Counted from the stretch's first letter, positions 1-7,206 are shown. The stretch is DNA of 12,055 nt from Ktedonobacter sp. 13_1_20CM_4_53_11 (GCA_001919995.1 MNIY01000033.1:1-12055); one strand, 5' to 3'. The notes: generated by a model from the sequence alone, not told the origin. Made by a program: numbers and translations.

Positions 1-1593
1 CACCAAGCGGCCAGTACGACTATTACCATGAAATGAAAGTGACCAACCAGCTTCATGCTCTGGACGCTTTTCGATACGTGGCAGGAAACCTTCTTCCAGA
101 AAATATGCCACTGTTCCTTGTATTCTTCGCGAGGGTGTCACAGGTGGAAAGTTTGTTTTCCGACATCTTCCACATTGTCTGCAATGACTTCCAGGTTCAT
201 CTCCAAGATAGGTGGTGAGATATTCCATATAACATGTGTCGCACTGAACATAATTTTGTATGTTGCTCAGTTCTTGCAATTTTTGCAGTCGCACTTCATC
301 GTAGGCGGAAAAGTCCATCTGTCCCAAACGGCTTATAGCAGTATACGTGCGACTTTTCGGGTTGTGTTCGATGAAGCGCTGTTCTTCTAAATCGGCCAGA
401 ATAGTGCGTGTCGCCTTTTGTGATAGGCCAGTTGTTAGCATCAGGTTACTTTCACGCAAACCTTGGGCATTCATGCGTAGTAACGACAGGACCACATCAT
501 AATACTTTCCTTCTGGCCTTTCGTTACGAATAAAGTATTCTTGAATAGTTACATCGGTGGGATCGTAGAGGAGAATGCACCAGGAGACTTTCCGATCCCG
601 TCCGGCCCGGCCCATCTCCTGGTAATAGTGGATAGGAGATACAGGGATATGATAATGAATAACGAAACGAACATCTGGTTTGTCGATACCCATGCCGAGG
701 GCGTTGGTCGAGCATACTACTTTGTATTGGTTGCTCATCAATTTCTGTTCAATATCCTGCCGCACAGTATCTTCTCGACCTGCATGATAGTAATCAGCAT
801 TGATTCCCCGCTGAATTAAAAACGTTGCTAGCATTTCGGCACTGCTTTTTGTAGCAGTATAGATTATCCCTGTTCCAGGGTAGTAGGGCAATATCTCAGC
901 CAGATAGCTTAGCTTCTCCTGGTCACCTATTAACGTTTCAACATTCAAGTGCAGATTGGGCCGTTGCATCGTACCGCGTACGACCTGCGTAACCTCGCCT
1001 ATCTGTTGGAGAACATCTTGCTCCACGCGTTTATTGGCAGTTGCGGTCAAAGCGAGGATCGGAACATTTTTAGGAAGAGCACTCAATAGTCGAACAATAC
1101 GCCGGTAGTGAGGGCGAAAATCATGGCCCCACGTTGAAATACAATGGGCCTCGTCAATTACGATCATGCTGATACGCATACGTATAACATATTTCTGCCA
1201 ACCTGCATTATCCAAGCGTTCAGGGGCAATAAAAAGCAATTTAAAGTTACCTGCAACTACCTGTTCCATTGTCGCCTGGTTCTCTTCTTCGCTAAAGTCT
1301 GAACTGACGATTGCGGAAGGTATGGCATAAACAGTGTTACATCGCTGGCATTGATCTCTCATAAGCGCTTTGAGGGGTGAGAAGACGATAGTGAGGTGTG
1401 GATAATAGAGGCTTGCTATCTGGTAACAGAGGGACTTGCCCCAGGCTGTCCGTTGAATTGCGAGAATACGCTTACCATGAACAAGTTGCTCTATGATATC
1501 GCGCTGACCAGGATGAAAGCCCGTGGAAATATGAAATCGCTCAACTAACAGCTTTTCAGGTGGATAGCTCTGCCACGTAAGCCCTGTTTCCAT
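1..1593 (-). CDS. recQ: RecQ-family ATP-dependent DNA helicase (3' end cut by window edge)
   Basis: The frame stays open from ATG 1593 to the window edge, giving 531 residues without a stop, so the C-terminus is missing. The start follows a GGAGG ribosome site. Helicase motifs appear in RecQ order: Walker A QRTAWGKS (about 47-54, Lys53), SPLKALM (72-78), DEAHC with the RecQ aromatic-rich loop STWGHDFRP (147-161), LTATA (181-185), STNALGMGIDKPDVRFV (295-311) and YYQEMGRAGRDR (323-334). Cys454, Cys471, Cys474 and Cys477 have the spacing of the RecQ zinc domain, with an extra Cys451. RecQ enzymes unwind DNA 3' to 5' during recombination and fork repair. The Walker A has Ala where TGGGKS or TGWGKS is usual. 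The last visible residues (SFHGNSRTGRLV) recall the long-tailed actinobacterial RecQ-like proteins rather than the HRDC domain of E. coli RecQ, so a different C-terminal module probably follows. Family call is secure; exact subfamily is inference. Confidence 0.95.
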   Translation of the reverse strand, partial: METGLTWQSYPPEKLLVERFHISTGFHPGQRDIIEQLVHGKRILAIQRTAWGKSLCYQIASLYYPHLTIVFSPLKALMRDQCQRCNTVYAIPSAIVSSDFSEEENQATMEQVVAGNFKLLFIAPERLDNAGWQKYVIRMRISMIVIDEAHCISTWGHDFRPHYRRIVRLLSALPKNVPILALTATANKRVEQDVLQQIGEVTQVVRGTMQRPNLHLNVETLIGDQEKLSYLAEILPYYPGTGIIYTATKSSAEMLATFLIQRGINADYYHAGREDTVRQDIEQKLMSNQYKVVCSTNALGMGIDKPDVRFVIHYHIPVSPIHYYQEMGRAGRDRKVSWCILLYDPTDVTIQEYFIRNERPEGKYYDVVLSLLRMNAQGLRESNLMLTTGLSQKATRTILADLEEQRFIEHNPKSRTYTAISRLGQMDFSAYDEVRLQKLQELSNIQNYVQCDTCYMEYLTTYLGDEPGSHCRQCGRCRKTNFPPVTPSRRIQGTVAYFLEEGFLPRIEKRPEHEAGWSLSFHGNSRTGRLV

Positions 1594-1648
1594 AAAGGAC
1601 CTCCCCAGCACACTTTATTCCATTGATGAATTTGTATGTATGTGGCGC

Positions 1649-1677
1649 ATTCTAAAAGAATATGTGCAAATTGTCAA
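1649..1677 (-). promoter_or_regulatory. Sigma-70-type promoter for the RecQ helicase gene
   Basis: Read on the minus strand, a perfect TTGACA (1677-1672) is followed after 17 bases by TAGAAT (1654-1649). Transcription would start near 1642 and leave an untranslated leader of about 50 bases before ATG 1593. Confidence 0.65.
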
Positions 1678-1753
1678 TTTTTAAGGAAAATTAACGCATG
1701 AGTAAAACTCTGAAATTGGTATGAGAGATATAGCAAATTTGTTCCAAAAAAGC

Positions 1754-1782
1754 TTGCATATTGTCGTGCATAAGTGTATACT
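1754..1782 (+). promoter_or_regulatory. Sigma-70-type promoter for the single-span membrane protein gene
   Basis: TTGCAT (1754-1759) and TATACT (1777-1782) are separated by 17 bases. The expected transcription start near 1789 lies upstream of both candidate start codons of the gene at 1856. It is back to back with the helicase promoter, with about 75 bases between the two -35 boxes. Confidence 0.55.
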
Positions 1783-1855
1783 CGTCGTAGCTAGTAATTA
1801 GAACAAAGTATCTAAGGCCTTGCGATACCGTAAAAGACGAGAGGACGGTAATGAA

Positions 1856-2629
1856 GTGGCACAGAGAGCACGAGTAAATACTGCACCAGCGTATGATGAA
1901 GATGATTTTGATGATGCCGAGCCTGTCCGTATTCCTAGTAGCGCTCTTCATTATCAACGACTGGCCGATGTAAGAGCGGAAGTTGGTCGTGCACCGGCTG
2001 ATGTACAAGGGTTGGGGAGCCAGCGAAACTATCGAGCAAGTAACAGGTCGACCATTCCTCCTCGTCGCAGCGCAACACAGACGGGTATACCTGTAGTACA
2101 CGGCTCGCGGCAGCGTGAAGCGGACACGGGGACGGATGAAATTGCCATCCGGAACACAGATCAATTAATTGGAACAATCTTCAGGCCTCGTTTTCATTGG
2201 ACTGTGATCCTGGGCATGGCAATGTTTACGATGCTGGTTGGATGGGTGTTGTTGACAATGGTAGCAAACTGGTGGCAGGTGACGCAAGATGATTGGCATT
2301 ATGGTCGACCACGCACCTTCCAGGTAGATATGGTTGTAGGTCATAACGACTCAGCGACTAATCCAAGCCATTTTATAGCAATAAACTTACAGCGCCATAT
2401 AGAGATCATTGAATTACCTGGCGGGGATTCCTCAAGAGCGAAGATTTATACAGGACCGACGCTGGTTGGCCCTGGACAGGAATTGGCAGTGGTTACGCTG
2501 ACTTTTAAGGACGTCAATGGAGATAGGAAACTGGATATGGTTGTGAACGTCCAGAACAGCCATTTCGTCTTTATCAATGATAGTGGACAGTTCCGCCCGG
2601 TACGTCCCGGTGAAAATGTACAAATTTAA
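1856..2629 (+). CDS. Hypothetical single-span membrane protein with DxNxDxxxD motif
   Basis: I do not recognise this family with certainty. From GTG 1856 it encodes 257 residues. A GAGGACGG-like ribosome site lies about 8-10 bases upstream of that GTG; an in-frame TTG at 1820 would add 12 basic residues but has a ribosome site only two bases away. Residues 1-110 are polar, first acidic (EDDFDDAE) and then rich in Arg, Ser and Pro, so probably disordered and cytoplasmic. One hydrophobic helix spans about 115-138. The rest (about 140-257) looks like a compact beta-rich domain with FKDVNGDRKLDMVV; Asp219, Asn221, Asp223 and Asp227 form a DxNxDxxxD loop as in calcium-binding FG-GAP/VCBS-type repeats. 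The C-terminal domain is therefore probably extracytoplasmic. It has its own promoter and a hairpin just after the stop. Function unknown. Confidence 0.8.
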   Translation: MAQRARVNTAPAYDEDDFDDAEPVRIPSSALHYQRLADVRAEVGRAPADVQGLGSQRNYRASNRSTIPPRRSATQTGIPVVHGSRQREADTGTDEIAIRNTDQLIGTIFRPRFHWTVILGMAMFTMLVGWVLLTMVANWWQVTQDDWHYGRPRTFQVDMVVGHNDSATNPSHFIAINLQRHIEIIELPGGDSSRAKIYTGPTLVGPGQELAVVTLTFKDVNGDRKLDMVVNVQNSHFVFINDSGQFRPVRPGENVQI

Positions 2630-2639
2630 TACTCAACAA

Positions 2640-2684
2640 GAAAGAGGGCCACAAGAAGGCGTAAGTCTCTTGTGGCCCTCTTTC
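2640..2684. terminator. Hairpin between convergent genes
   Basis: A perfect 17-base inverted repeat (2640-2656 with 2668-2684, 11-base loop) lies between two convergent genes. The T tract after it is poor on the plus strand (TGATTT); on the minus strand the hairpin is followed by a short T-rich stretch. It probably serves both genes as a terminator or 3' stabilising hairpin. Confidence 0.7.
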
Positions 2685-2696
2685 TGATTTCATAAC

Positions 2697-2984
2697 TCAA
2701 GCTATTTGAACCGGGTTCATTTCTCCAGAGGTGTCGTGTCTCACTTGTCCAACCTGTACCGGTATAGGCTGTGTGCTTTGCGCGGCAATCACATGCAGCG
2801 ACGTTGGCGCAGCTGCGATAGGAAAAGAGCGAGCCGGGGTAGGTAACTCTTCTGATTTCATTGTATTCATCGGAGTTGCCCGTAGAGCTAACACAGCGAA
2901 AGTGACCATCCATGCCAATAGAAACCCTAGTAGTGTCCAATCCAAAATTGCCTGGGTTATTGTCAGTGTGGTAGGAACATCCAT
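2697..2984 (-). CDS. Small single-span membrane protein of unknown function
   Basis: It encodes 95 residues from ATG 2984, which has AGAGGA seven bases upstream. The same frame opens farther upstream (ATG 3068), but that start would put 28 unconvincing residues ahead of a good ribosome site. Near the N-terminus a hydrophobic helix (about residues 11-34, ILDWTLLGFLLAWMVTFAVL) is followed by a polar Pro, Ala and Ser-rich tail containing several Pro-Ile/Pro-Val pairs. There are no cysteines or recognisable catalytic motifs. It is convergent with the preceding membrane protein and divergent from the permease. The opposite strand also carries an open frame (2731-3063), but that one lacks a comparable ribosome site and reads like antisense to a Pro/Ala/Ser-rich protein. 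The existence of the gene is likely but not certain; its role is unknown. Confidence 0.6.
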   Translation of the reverse strand: MDVPTTLTITQAILDWTLLGFLLAWMVTFAVLALRATPMNTMKSEELPTPARSFPIAAAPTSLHVIAAQSTQPIPVQVGQVRHDTSGEMNPVQIA

Positions 2985-3112
2985 GGGTGAGTCCTCTTTC
3001 AAGTTCCATTCGTATATAAAGGACAAATGGGATATATCCTTGTATTTTACAAGACGATTGTAATTCACAATATTAACTTCAGTTACACTGAGCTACTATC
3101 GCTATATTTTTT

Positions 3113-3153
3113 GGGGGGGTGACGAGTTTTAAGGATACTCCCCCGAATATCCT
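3113..3153. repeat. G7 tract and AGGATA/TATCCT dyad in intergenic DNA
   Basis: A run of seven G (3113-3119) lies 20 bases before five C (3140-3144), which themselves sit in the loop of a 6-base inverted repeat (3132-3137 with 3148-3153). Two alternative pairings are possible. This is the most structured part of the 344-base gap between the small membrane protein start (2984) and the permease start (3329); I see no gene in that gap. A second small dyad, CTTGTA with TACAAG, is at 3040-3054. Confidence 0.35.
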
Positions 3154-3328
3154 CTGATTAAAAAACGCTGCAAGGGCAAAAAAAGTTGCATGTGAAAGAT
3201 ACAATCAGGACGACGCCAGAAAAATTAGGTAGAATTGATAGTATAAAGTATCTTGTACTTTTTACAGAAACCTGTCACAATAGCAATATAGTCCTAATTC
3301 AGGTATATGAAACAAAGGAACAAATGGT

Positions 3329-4657
3329 ATGGATCAGGCGAAATGGCAGCGAAGGCGCGACATTCTCCTCTGTATTGTCTGTATTGGAATTATAGGGTGG
3401 TTTGCCTGGAGTCTTTTGCTGGGGCTGTTTTTTCATGCTATCCTCTTGCTTTTGCTCTCCATGGCGGTGGCGTTCTTGATCACGCCAGGAGTAGACTTAC
3501 TGGAAAGAAATAAAATACCTCGCGTTTTCGCAACGGTCTTGATGTATATCATTGTTCTGGCAGGACTCTTTCTTCTTTTCTCTGCGCTTGCCTACTCTTT
3601 TATTCAACAGGTGTTTAGCTTCCGGGATATCGTCACCAGATTTTTTGGCGCGTTGCCGGATCAGTTCAATTATCTGGATGACTTTCTGGTGAAGAGAGGG
3701 ATTCCGCAGGCGAACATTGACGATGCGATCAGCCAGATCAGAGGACAATTAGTAGGCTTTGCACAGGCCGCTGCGGCTAACGTAGTGAATATCGCTTTTA
3801 TTATGACCAACGCTTTCATCGACATCCTGTTAATACTTGTCTTGAGCTTCTACTTTACCCTTGATGGGAAAAATATCCGTAATAACCTGAAAAGTATTGT
3901 ACCAGAAAATCATCAGAAAACAGTTGACGTGTTTGAAGATGCCCTCAATCGCGTGGTCGGCAATTATATCCGTGGGCAGCTTACCCTGGCGGCAATAATA
4001 GGCGTCCTGGCTGGCGTAGGATGTTATTTCCTGGGATTAAGTGGTTACGCGATCATTATCGCCTTTTTAGCTTTTCTCTTCGAAACGATCCCAATGGTTG
4101 GTCCGACGCTGGCCACTATTCCTGCTGTACTTATATCGCTGCTGCTGCCCAACCCGTTTCCACGCACTTTCTTCATTATCCTATACTTTGTTATCGTACA
4201 GTTGCTTGAAAGTAATGTCCTGGGCCCTCGTATCGTAGGGCACGCGGTTGGTCTTCACCCCATTGCCGCAATTCTTTGCTTGATTATCGGCGTCCAGTTG
4301 ATCGGCCCTTTCGGCGCTTTAATAGCAACACCGATAGTGGCAGCTGCCTGGGTCGTCATCGTCAGCCTTTATAATTCAGCCAGGGGCAAGACCGCAGACC
4401 AGATGCTCGAACATAGTAAACGTAAACCCCTGGTTATTCGACCGCCAGGCGTTCTCTTGCACAGGCGGAAGAGGGTAAATGCTAAGCCAGTTGACCATGC
4501 CGCAGTAGATATACATGAAGTTGAGGCTGGCGATCAGAAGGTAACAACTCCTATAGTGAAGGGGAACCCGTTATCGCGGGAGCATATCAACCTGTTACGG
4601 CCGGTACCAGATGCCCCTACCACGGAGGATCAGAACCAGGAAATAGAGGACCAATAG
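3329..4657 (+). CDS. AI-2E family transporter (permease)
   Basis: It encodes 442 residues from ATG 3329, with AAGGAA eight bases upstream. Hydrophobic helices are arranged as in the AI-2E/PerM (YdiK, TqsA, YhhT) family: two to three near the N-terminus (about 12-90), a soluble stretch (about 95-140), then five to six helices to about 345. Family hallmarks are GNYIRGQL, the FETIPMVGP segment and QLLESNVLGPRIVG followed by VGLHP. Members export autoinducer-2 or act as Na+/H+ or Na+/Li+ antiporters, so the substrate cannot be read from sequence. After the last helix there is a polar, charged cytoplasmic tail of about 90 residues ending in EDQNQEIEDQ, longer than in typical members of about 350 residues. 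It is a single-gene unit: a strong terminator follows one base after the stop codon. Confidence 0.93.
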   Translation: MDQAKWQRRRDILLCIVCIGIIGWFAWSLLLGLFFHAILLLLLSMAVAFLITPGVDLLERNKIPRVFATVLMYIIVLAGLFLLFSALAYSFIQQVFSFRDIVTRFFGALPDQFNYLDDFLVKRGIPQANIDDAISQIRGQLVGFAQAAAANVVNIAFIMTNAFIDILLILVLSFYFTLDGKNIRNNLKSIVPENHQKTVDVFEDALNRVVGNYIRGQLTLAAIIGVLAGVGCYFLGLSGYAIIIAFLAFLFETIPMVGPTLATIPAVLISLLLPNPFPRTFFIILYFVIVQLLESNVLGPRIVGHAVGLHPIAAILCLIIGVQLIGPFGALIATPIVAAAWVVIVSLYNSARGKTADQMLEHSKRKPLVIRPPGVLLHRRKRVNAKPVDHAAVDIHEVEAGDQKVTTPIVKGNPLSREHINLLRPVPDAPTTEDQNQEIEDQ

Positions 4658-4708
4658 AAAGAGACTGATTTGCTGCTCCTCACGAGTGACAAATCAGTCT
4701 CTTTTTTT
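4658..4708 (+). terminator. Rho-independent terminator after the permease gene
   Basis: A 15-base perfect inverted repeat (4658-4672 with 4690-4704) is followed by a T tract (4702-4708). It starts one base after the permease stop codon and ends just before the stop codon of the convergent RCK gene. The A-rich left flank means it may also act, more weakly, on the minus strand. Confidence 0.92.
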
Positions 4709-4712
4709 GTTG

Positions 4713-5375
4713 TTAGCGAGTTGCACCTAACGCATCGCGCAGCGCCTCTTCACCTTCGCGATTGACTAGCGCATAGACTTCGTCATTGGCAAAAATCTTT
4801 GTTTCAGCTGTGGGTACGATATATTCATTATCCCGAATAATCAAAGCAATATTACCACTGCGCGGGAGCTTGATCGCGTTCAACGTCTTCCCTACAATTG
4901 GTGAGTCAGGCGGGACGCGCACCTCTATAATGCCTAACCCCGCTCTCCTGAGCCTCATAAGCGTCACAAAAGAAGAACCAGGCAACTCTGCTTCGATGAG
5001 TGAGAGGATGGATCTTGTTGGGCTGACGGTGATATCGATACCTAACTTTTGAAAAAGCAGTTCATTTTTAGGATTATTGAGCCGGGCTATGGTGCGTGCA
5101 ACTTTGAAGCGTTTCTTTGCCATCTGGCAAATAACCAGGTTATCGTCGTCCTCGCCTGTAACAGCAATCACAACGTCGGCCCGACTTACTCCAACCTCTT
5201 CCATTGTGCGCGCTTCGCAGGCATCGCCGCGCACAACTGACTGTCCGAGCTCCTCGGACAGCGCCTGGTAGCGAATTGCACCTTTTTCCAGTAAGAGAAC
5301 TTCGTGACCCTGGCTTAACAAACTTTTGGTGAGATAGTAGCCGACGTCGCCACCACCACCGACAATTATATACAT
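4713..5375 (-). CDS. TrkA/RCK-type potassium-transport regulatory subunit (RCK_N plus RCK_C)
   Basis: It encodes 220 residues from ATG 5375, with AAGGAG seven to eight bases upstream. The N-terminus is a Rossmann fold with the dinucleotide loop VGGGGDVG (residues 5-12) and the acidic end of strand 2 (LLLEKG) that binds NAD(H). The segment RADVVIAVTGEDDDNLVICQMAK is typical of RCK_N. Residues from about 137 form an RCK_C (TrkA-C) domain. RCK proteins sit on the cytoplasmic face of K+ channels and transporters of the Trk and Ktr type and gate them with NAD(H), ATP or c-di-AMP. The gene lies 29 bases downstream of another RCK gene and is probably cotranscribed with it. The pair resembles the mycobacterial ceoB/ceoC pair in order and size. 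No membrane subunit is present in this window. Confidence 0.9.
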   Translation of the reverse strand: MYIIVGGGGDVGYYLTKSLLSQGHEVLLLEKGAIRYQALSEELGQSVVRGDACEARTMEEVGVSRADVVIAVTGEDDDNLVICQMAKKRFKVARTIARLNNPKNELLFQKLGIDITVSPTRSILSLIEAELPGSSFVTLMRLRRAGLGIIEVRVPPDSPIVGKTLNAIKLPRSGNIALIIRDNEYIVPTAETKIFANDEVYALVNREGEEALRDALGATR

Positions 5376-5404
5376 GCTTCTTCTCTCCTTGCCTCGTTGC
5401 CCCT

Positions 5405-5830
5405 CTATCCTTTATCTGTTTGTTGTTCCTGCTTGTCGCTAAAGAGGGCTTCAAAAATCAATTGTGCCCCAACTATTGTAGGGCTGATTGTTTCAAGACC
5501 AAGTTCATGATAAGTGCTTTCTCGTATTGGATCGTAGATGCGGCAAACAACCTTTTTGACATTGAAGATCTCTTTCGCGATTTGACTGGACATGATATTC
5601 CGGTTATCACCATTGGTGACAGCGGCAAAGGCGTCTGCCTCTTTGATACCTGCGCGAATAAGTATTTCTTCATCAACGCCATTGCCCACAATGGTTGTAC
5701 CACCAAAATCGGGTTCCAGGCGACGAAAAGCTTCACTGCTAAAATCAATAATCGAGACTGTATGGCCTGCACGATCCAACATAGTTGCCAGTGTTGAGCC
5801 AACACGGCCACATCCAAGGATCACAATATT
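5405..5830 (-). CDS. TrkA/RCK_N-type NAD-binding protein lacking RCK_C
   Basis: I choose GTG 5830, giving 141 residues that begin MNIVILGCGRVGS. An exact AGGAGG lies six bases upstream; the longer frame from ATG 5863 would translate that ribosome site as Arg-Arg and place residues ahead of the Rossmann strand. The dinucleotide loop is GCGRVG (about residues 7-12), strand 2 ends in IIDFS, and AFAAVTNGDNRNIMSSQIAKEIF matches the RCK_N domain. The protein stops just after this domain with a short charged tail (SDKQEQQTDKG), so the RCK_C half present in its downstream partner is absent. It may form a mixed gating ring with that partner. It is the first gene of the two-gene unit and reads away from the aminoacyltransferase gene. 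Confidence 0.88.
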   Translation of the reverse strand, partial: NIVILGCGRVGSTLATMLDRAGHTVSIIDFSSEAFRRLEPDFGGTTIVGNGVDEEILIRAGIKEADAFAAVTNGDNRNIMSSQIAKEIFNVKKVVCRIYDPIRESTYHELGLETISPTIVGAQLIFEALFSDKQEQQTDKG

Positions 5831-5871
5831 CACCACGTGCCTCCTACTGGTCAATTTGGCCAATAATGTAT

Positions 5872-5901
5872 TTGTTCTTGTATTATAAGTTACAGTAATA
5901 T
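5872..5901 (+). promoter_or_regulatory. Possible promoter for the FemAB-like gene
   Basis: TTGTTC (5872-5877) is followed after 18 bases by TAATAT (5896-5901). This would give an untranslated leader of about 100 bases. The match is moderate, and other AT-rich hexamers in this region could also serve. Confidence 0.3.
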
Positions 5902-5929
5902 TACCGGGTTATACAACCCTTCAAGTGGT

Positions 5930-5938
5930 ATTATAGCA
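5930..5938 (-). promoter_or_regulatory. Extended -10 promoter candidate for the RCK gene pair
   Basis: On the minus strand the sequence TGCTATAAT (5938-5930) is a consensus extended -10 element. No good -35 box stands at the usual distance, as is often seen with extended -10 promoters. Transcription would start near 5923, about 90 bases before GTG 5830. Three small dyads surround it (see findings). Confidence 0.45.
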
Positions 5939-6008
5939 CCACGGAGAAGAAGGGGCACAGAAACACTAATGATCACTCCAATAGATCTTGTTGCGGGAGT
6001 TTATTACT

Positions 6009-7091
6009 ATGTCACATAATCGCTATATCTTGCGAAATGTACCTGCCCACGAGTGGCGGAAGTGGGATCAGTTTATCGACGGGCACCCTGGTGGGCATTT
6101 CCTGCAAAGTTGGGGATGGGGAGAACTCAAAGCCAGTACTGGTTGGTATCCCTTTCGGCTTTTCCTCTGGGATGAAGAGCAACAGCAGGTGGTTGCGGCG
6201 GCTCAGGTCTTGCGTCGTACAGCTTCCGCACTCCCTTCGTGGGCAGGTTCTCTAGCCTATATTCCAAAGGGACCGGTAATCGATTGGTCAGATCCAATGC
6301 TGTGCCGGGCATTCTTCACACAACTGAACGCATATTTGCACGCAAGAGGCGCCCTGGCGTTACGTATGGAGCCAAATAGAGCAGTAAGCTCAATTATAGA
6401 GCCAACTCCGGGAGCTGCTATTTCGCCCGCAAGCAAAGATACATATGCGGAGTTGACTCCTCTTCTAGCATTGTATCCTGCTCCCCCGGTACAACCTGTA
6501 CGTAGTATAGTGCTTAACCTCATGGTAGATGAGACAACCTTATTGGCAGGGATGAAAGAGAAGTGGCGCTATAATGTACGGCTGGCTGAGCGTAAAGGTG
6601 TCACCGTACGATCGGCACAAACGGTTGAAGACGTACAGACCTGGTATGCACTGATGCAAGCGACGAGCGTTCGTGACCAGTTTGGTATACATACGTTTGA
6701 CTACTACCTGAAAGCCTGGCATATTTTTGTTCCGCGACAGCAGGCTCGCCTTTTCTTAGCTGAGTTTGATGGACATCTTCTGGCCGGCATCTTTGTGGCT
6801 CTGGTGGCAAAACAAGCTATCTACCTCTATGGCGCGTCAAGCAACGAATACCGGAACCTGATGCCTAATTACTTGCTGCAGTGGGAGGCTATACGCTGGG
6901 CCAAAAGCCAGGGCGCACTCCAATACGATTTCTGGGGTATTCCGGAAACGGATCGAGAGGAAGAAGCTATGGCAGGTGTCTATCGTTTCAAACGTGGCTG
7001 GGGTGGTGAAATAGTACGTTTTGTTGGCTGTTACGAGCGCGCCTATCATCCCCTTGCAATGCGTGTGGCGAAGAGATTTTTCAAGGCCTGA
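6009..7091 (+). CDS. FemAB/FemX-family aminoacyltransferase (peptidoglycan bridge type)
   Basis: It encodes 360 residues from ATG 6009, with GGGAG nine bases upstream; the in-frame TTG at 5988 would add only seven residues and has no ribosome site. The protein is a double GNAT fold as in FemA, FemX and MurM. The N-terminal half shows FLQSWGWGELKASTGW (about 31-46) and the AYIPKGPVIDW strand (about 81-91); the C-terminal half shows KEKWRYNVRLAERKGV (about 180-195), LYGASSNEYRNLMPNYLLQWEAIRWAKSQG and a terminal YRFKRGWGGEIVRFVG. These are the landmarks of the family that uses aminoacyl-tRNA to add amino acids to the stem peptide of lipid II. It lacks the long coiled-coil insertion of staphylococcal FemA. 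Which amino acid it adds cannot be read. It stands alone, with a terminator after it. Cytoplasmic or membrane-associated. Confidence 0.9.
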   Translation: MSHNRYILRNVPAHEWRKWDQFIDGHPGGHFLQSWGWGELKASTGWYPFRLFLWDEEQQQVVAAAQVLRRTASALPSWAGSLAYIPKGPVIDWSDPMLCRAFFTQLNAYLHARGALALRMEPNRAVSSIIEPTPGAAISPASKDTYAELTPLLALYPAPPVQPVRSIVLNLMVDETTLLAGMKEKWRYNVRLAERKGVTVRSAQTVEDVQTWYALMQATSVRDQFGIHTFDYYLKAWHIFVPRQQARLFLAEFDGHLLAGIFVALVAKQAIYLYGASSNEYRNLMPNYLLQWEAIRWAKSQGALQYDFWGIPETDREEEAMAGVYRFKRGWGGEIVRFVGCYERAYHPLAMRVAKRFFKA

Positions 7092-7121
7092 ATAACTGAC
7101 TGACGCAACAAGAATATCGAA

Positions 7122-7162
7122 GCCAGTTGGTGCTCTCATCCAGGGCATTCCACTGGCCTTTT
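7122..7162 (+). terminator. Terminator after the FemAB-like gene
   Basis: GCCAGT (7122-7127) pairs with ACTGGC (7152-7157). Inner pairs are GG (7129-7130) with CC (7150-7151, next to a bulged T) and TGCTC with GGGCA (one G.T pair). TTTT follows at 7159-7162. The T tract is short, so strength is uncertain. Confidence 0.65.
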
Positions 7163-7206
7163 CTACCTAAGCATAGATTCACCTGAAACATTCCTTACCC
7201 TTTCTC

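Noticed and set aside
33..819. Plus-strand frames at 33-390 and 541-819
   Set aside because: They lie antisense to a continuous RecQ frame with all helicase motifs and read as low-quality protein.
1691..2177. Minus-strand frames of 157 and 80 residues over the single-span protein gene
   Set aside because: They are opposite a frame with a promoter, ribosome site, membrane helix and following hairpin; neither has a recognisable domain.
2731..3063. Plus-strand frame opposite the small membrane protein
   Set aside because: It has no ribosome site as good as the one at 2984 and its Cys-rich start is the antisense of a Pro/Ala/Ser tail. Kept as the alternative, not annotated.
3186..3513. Two short plus-strand frames before and over the permease start
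   Set aside because: They overlap the start of the permease in other frames and have no ribosome site or recognisable domain.
5420..5888. Plus-strand frames opposite the RCK_N gene
   Set aside because: The minus-strand frame carries the Rossmann motif and AGGAGG ribosome site, so these are shadows.
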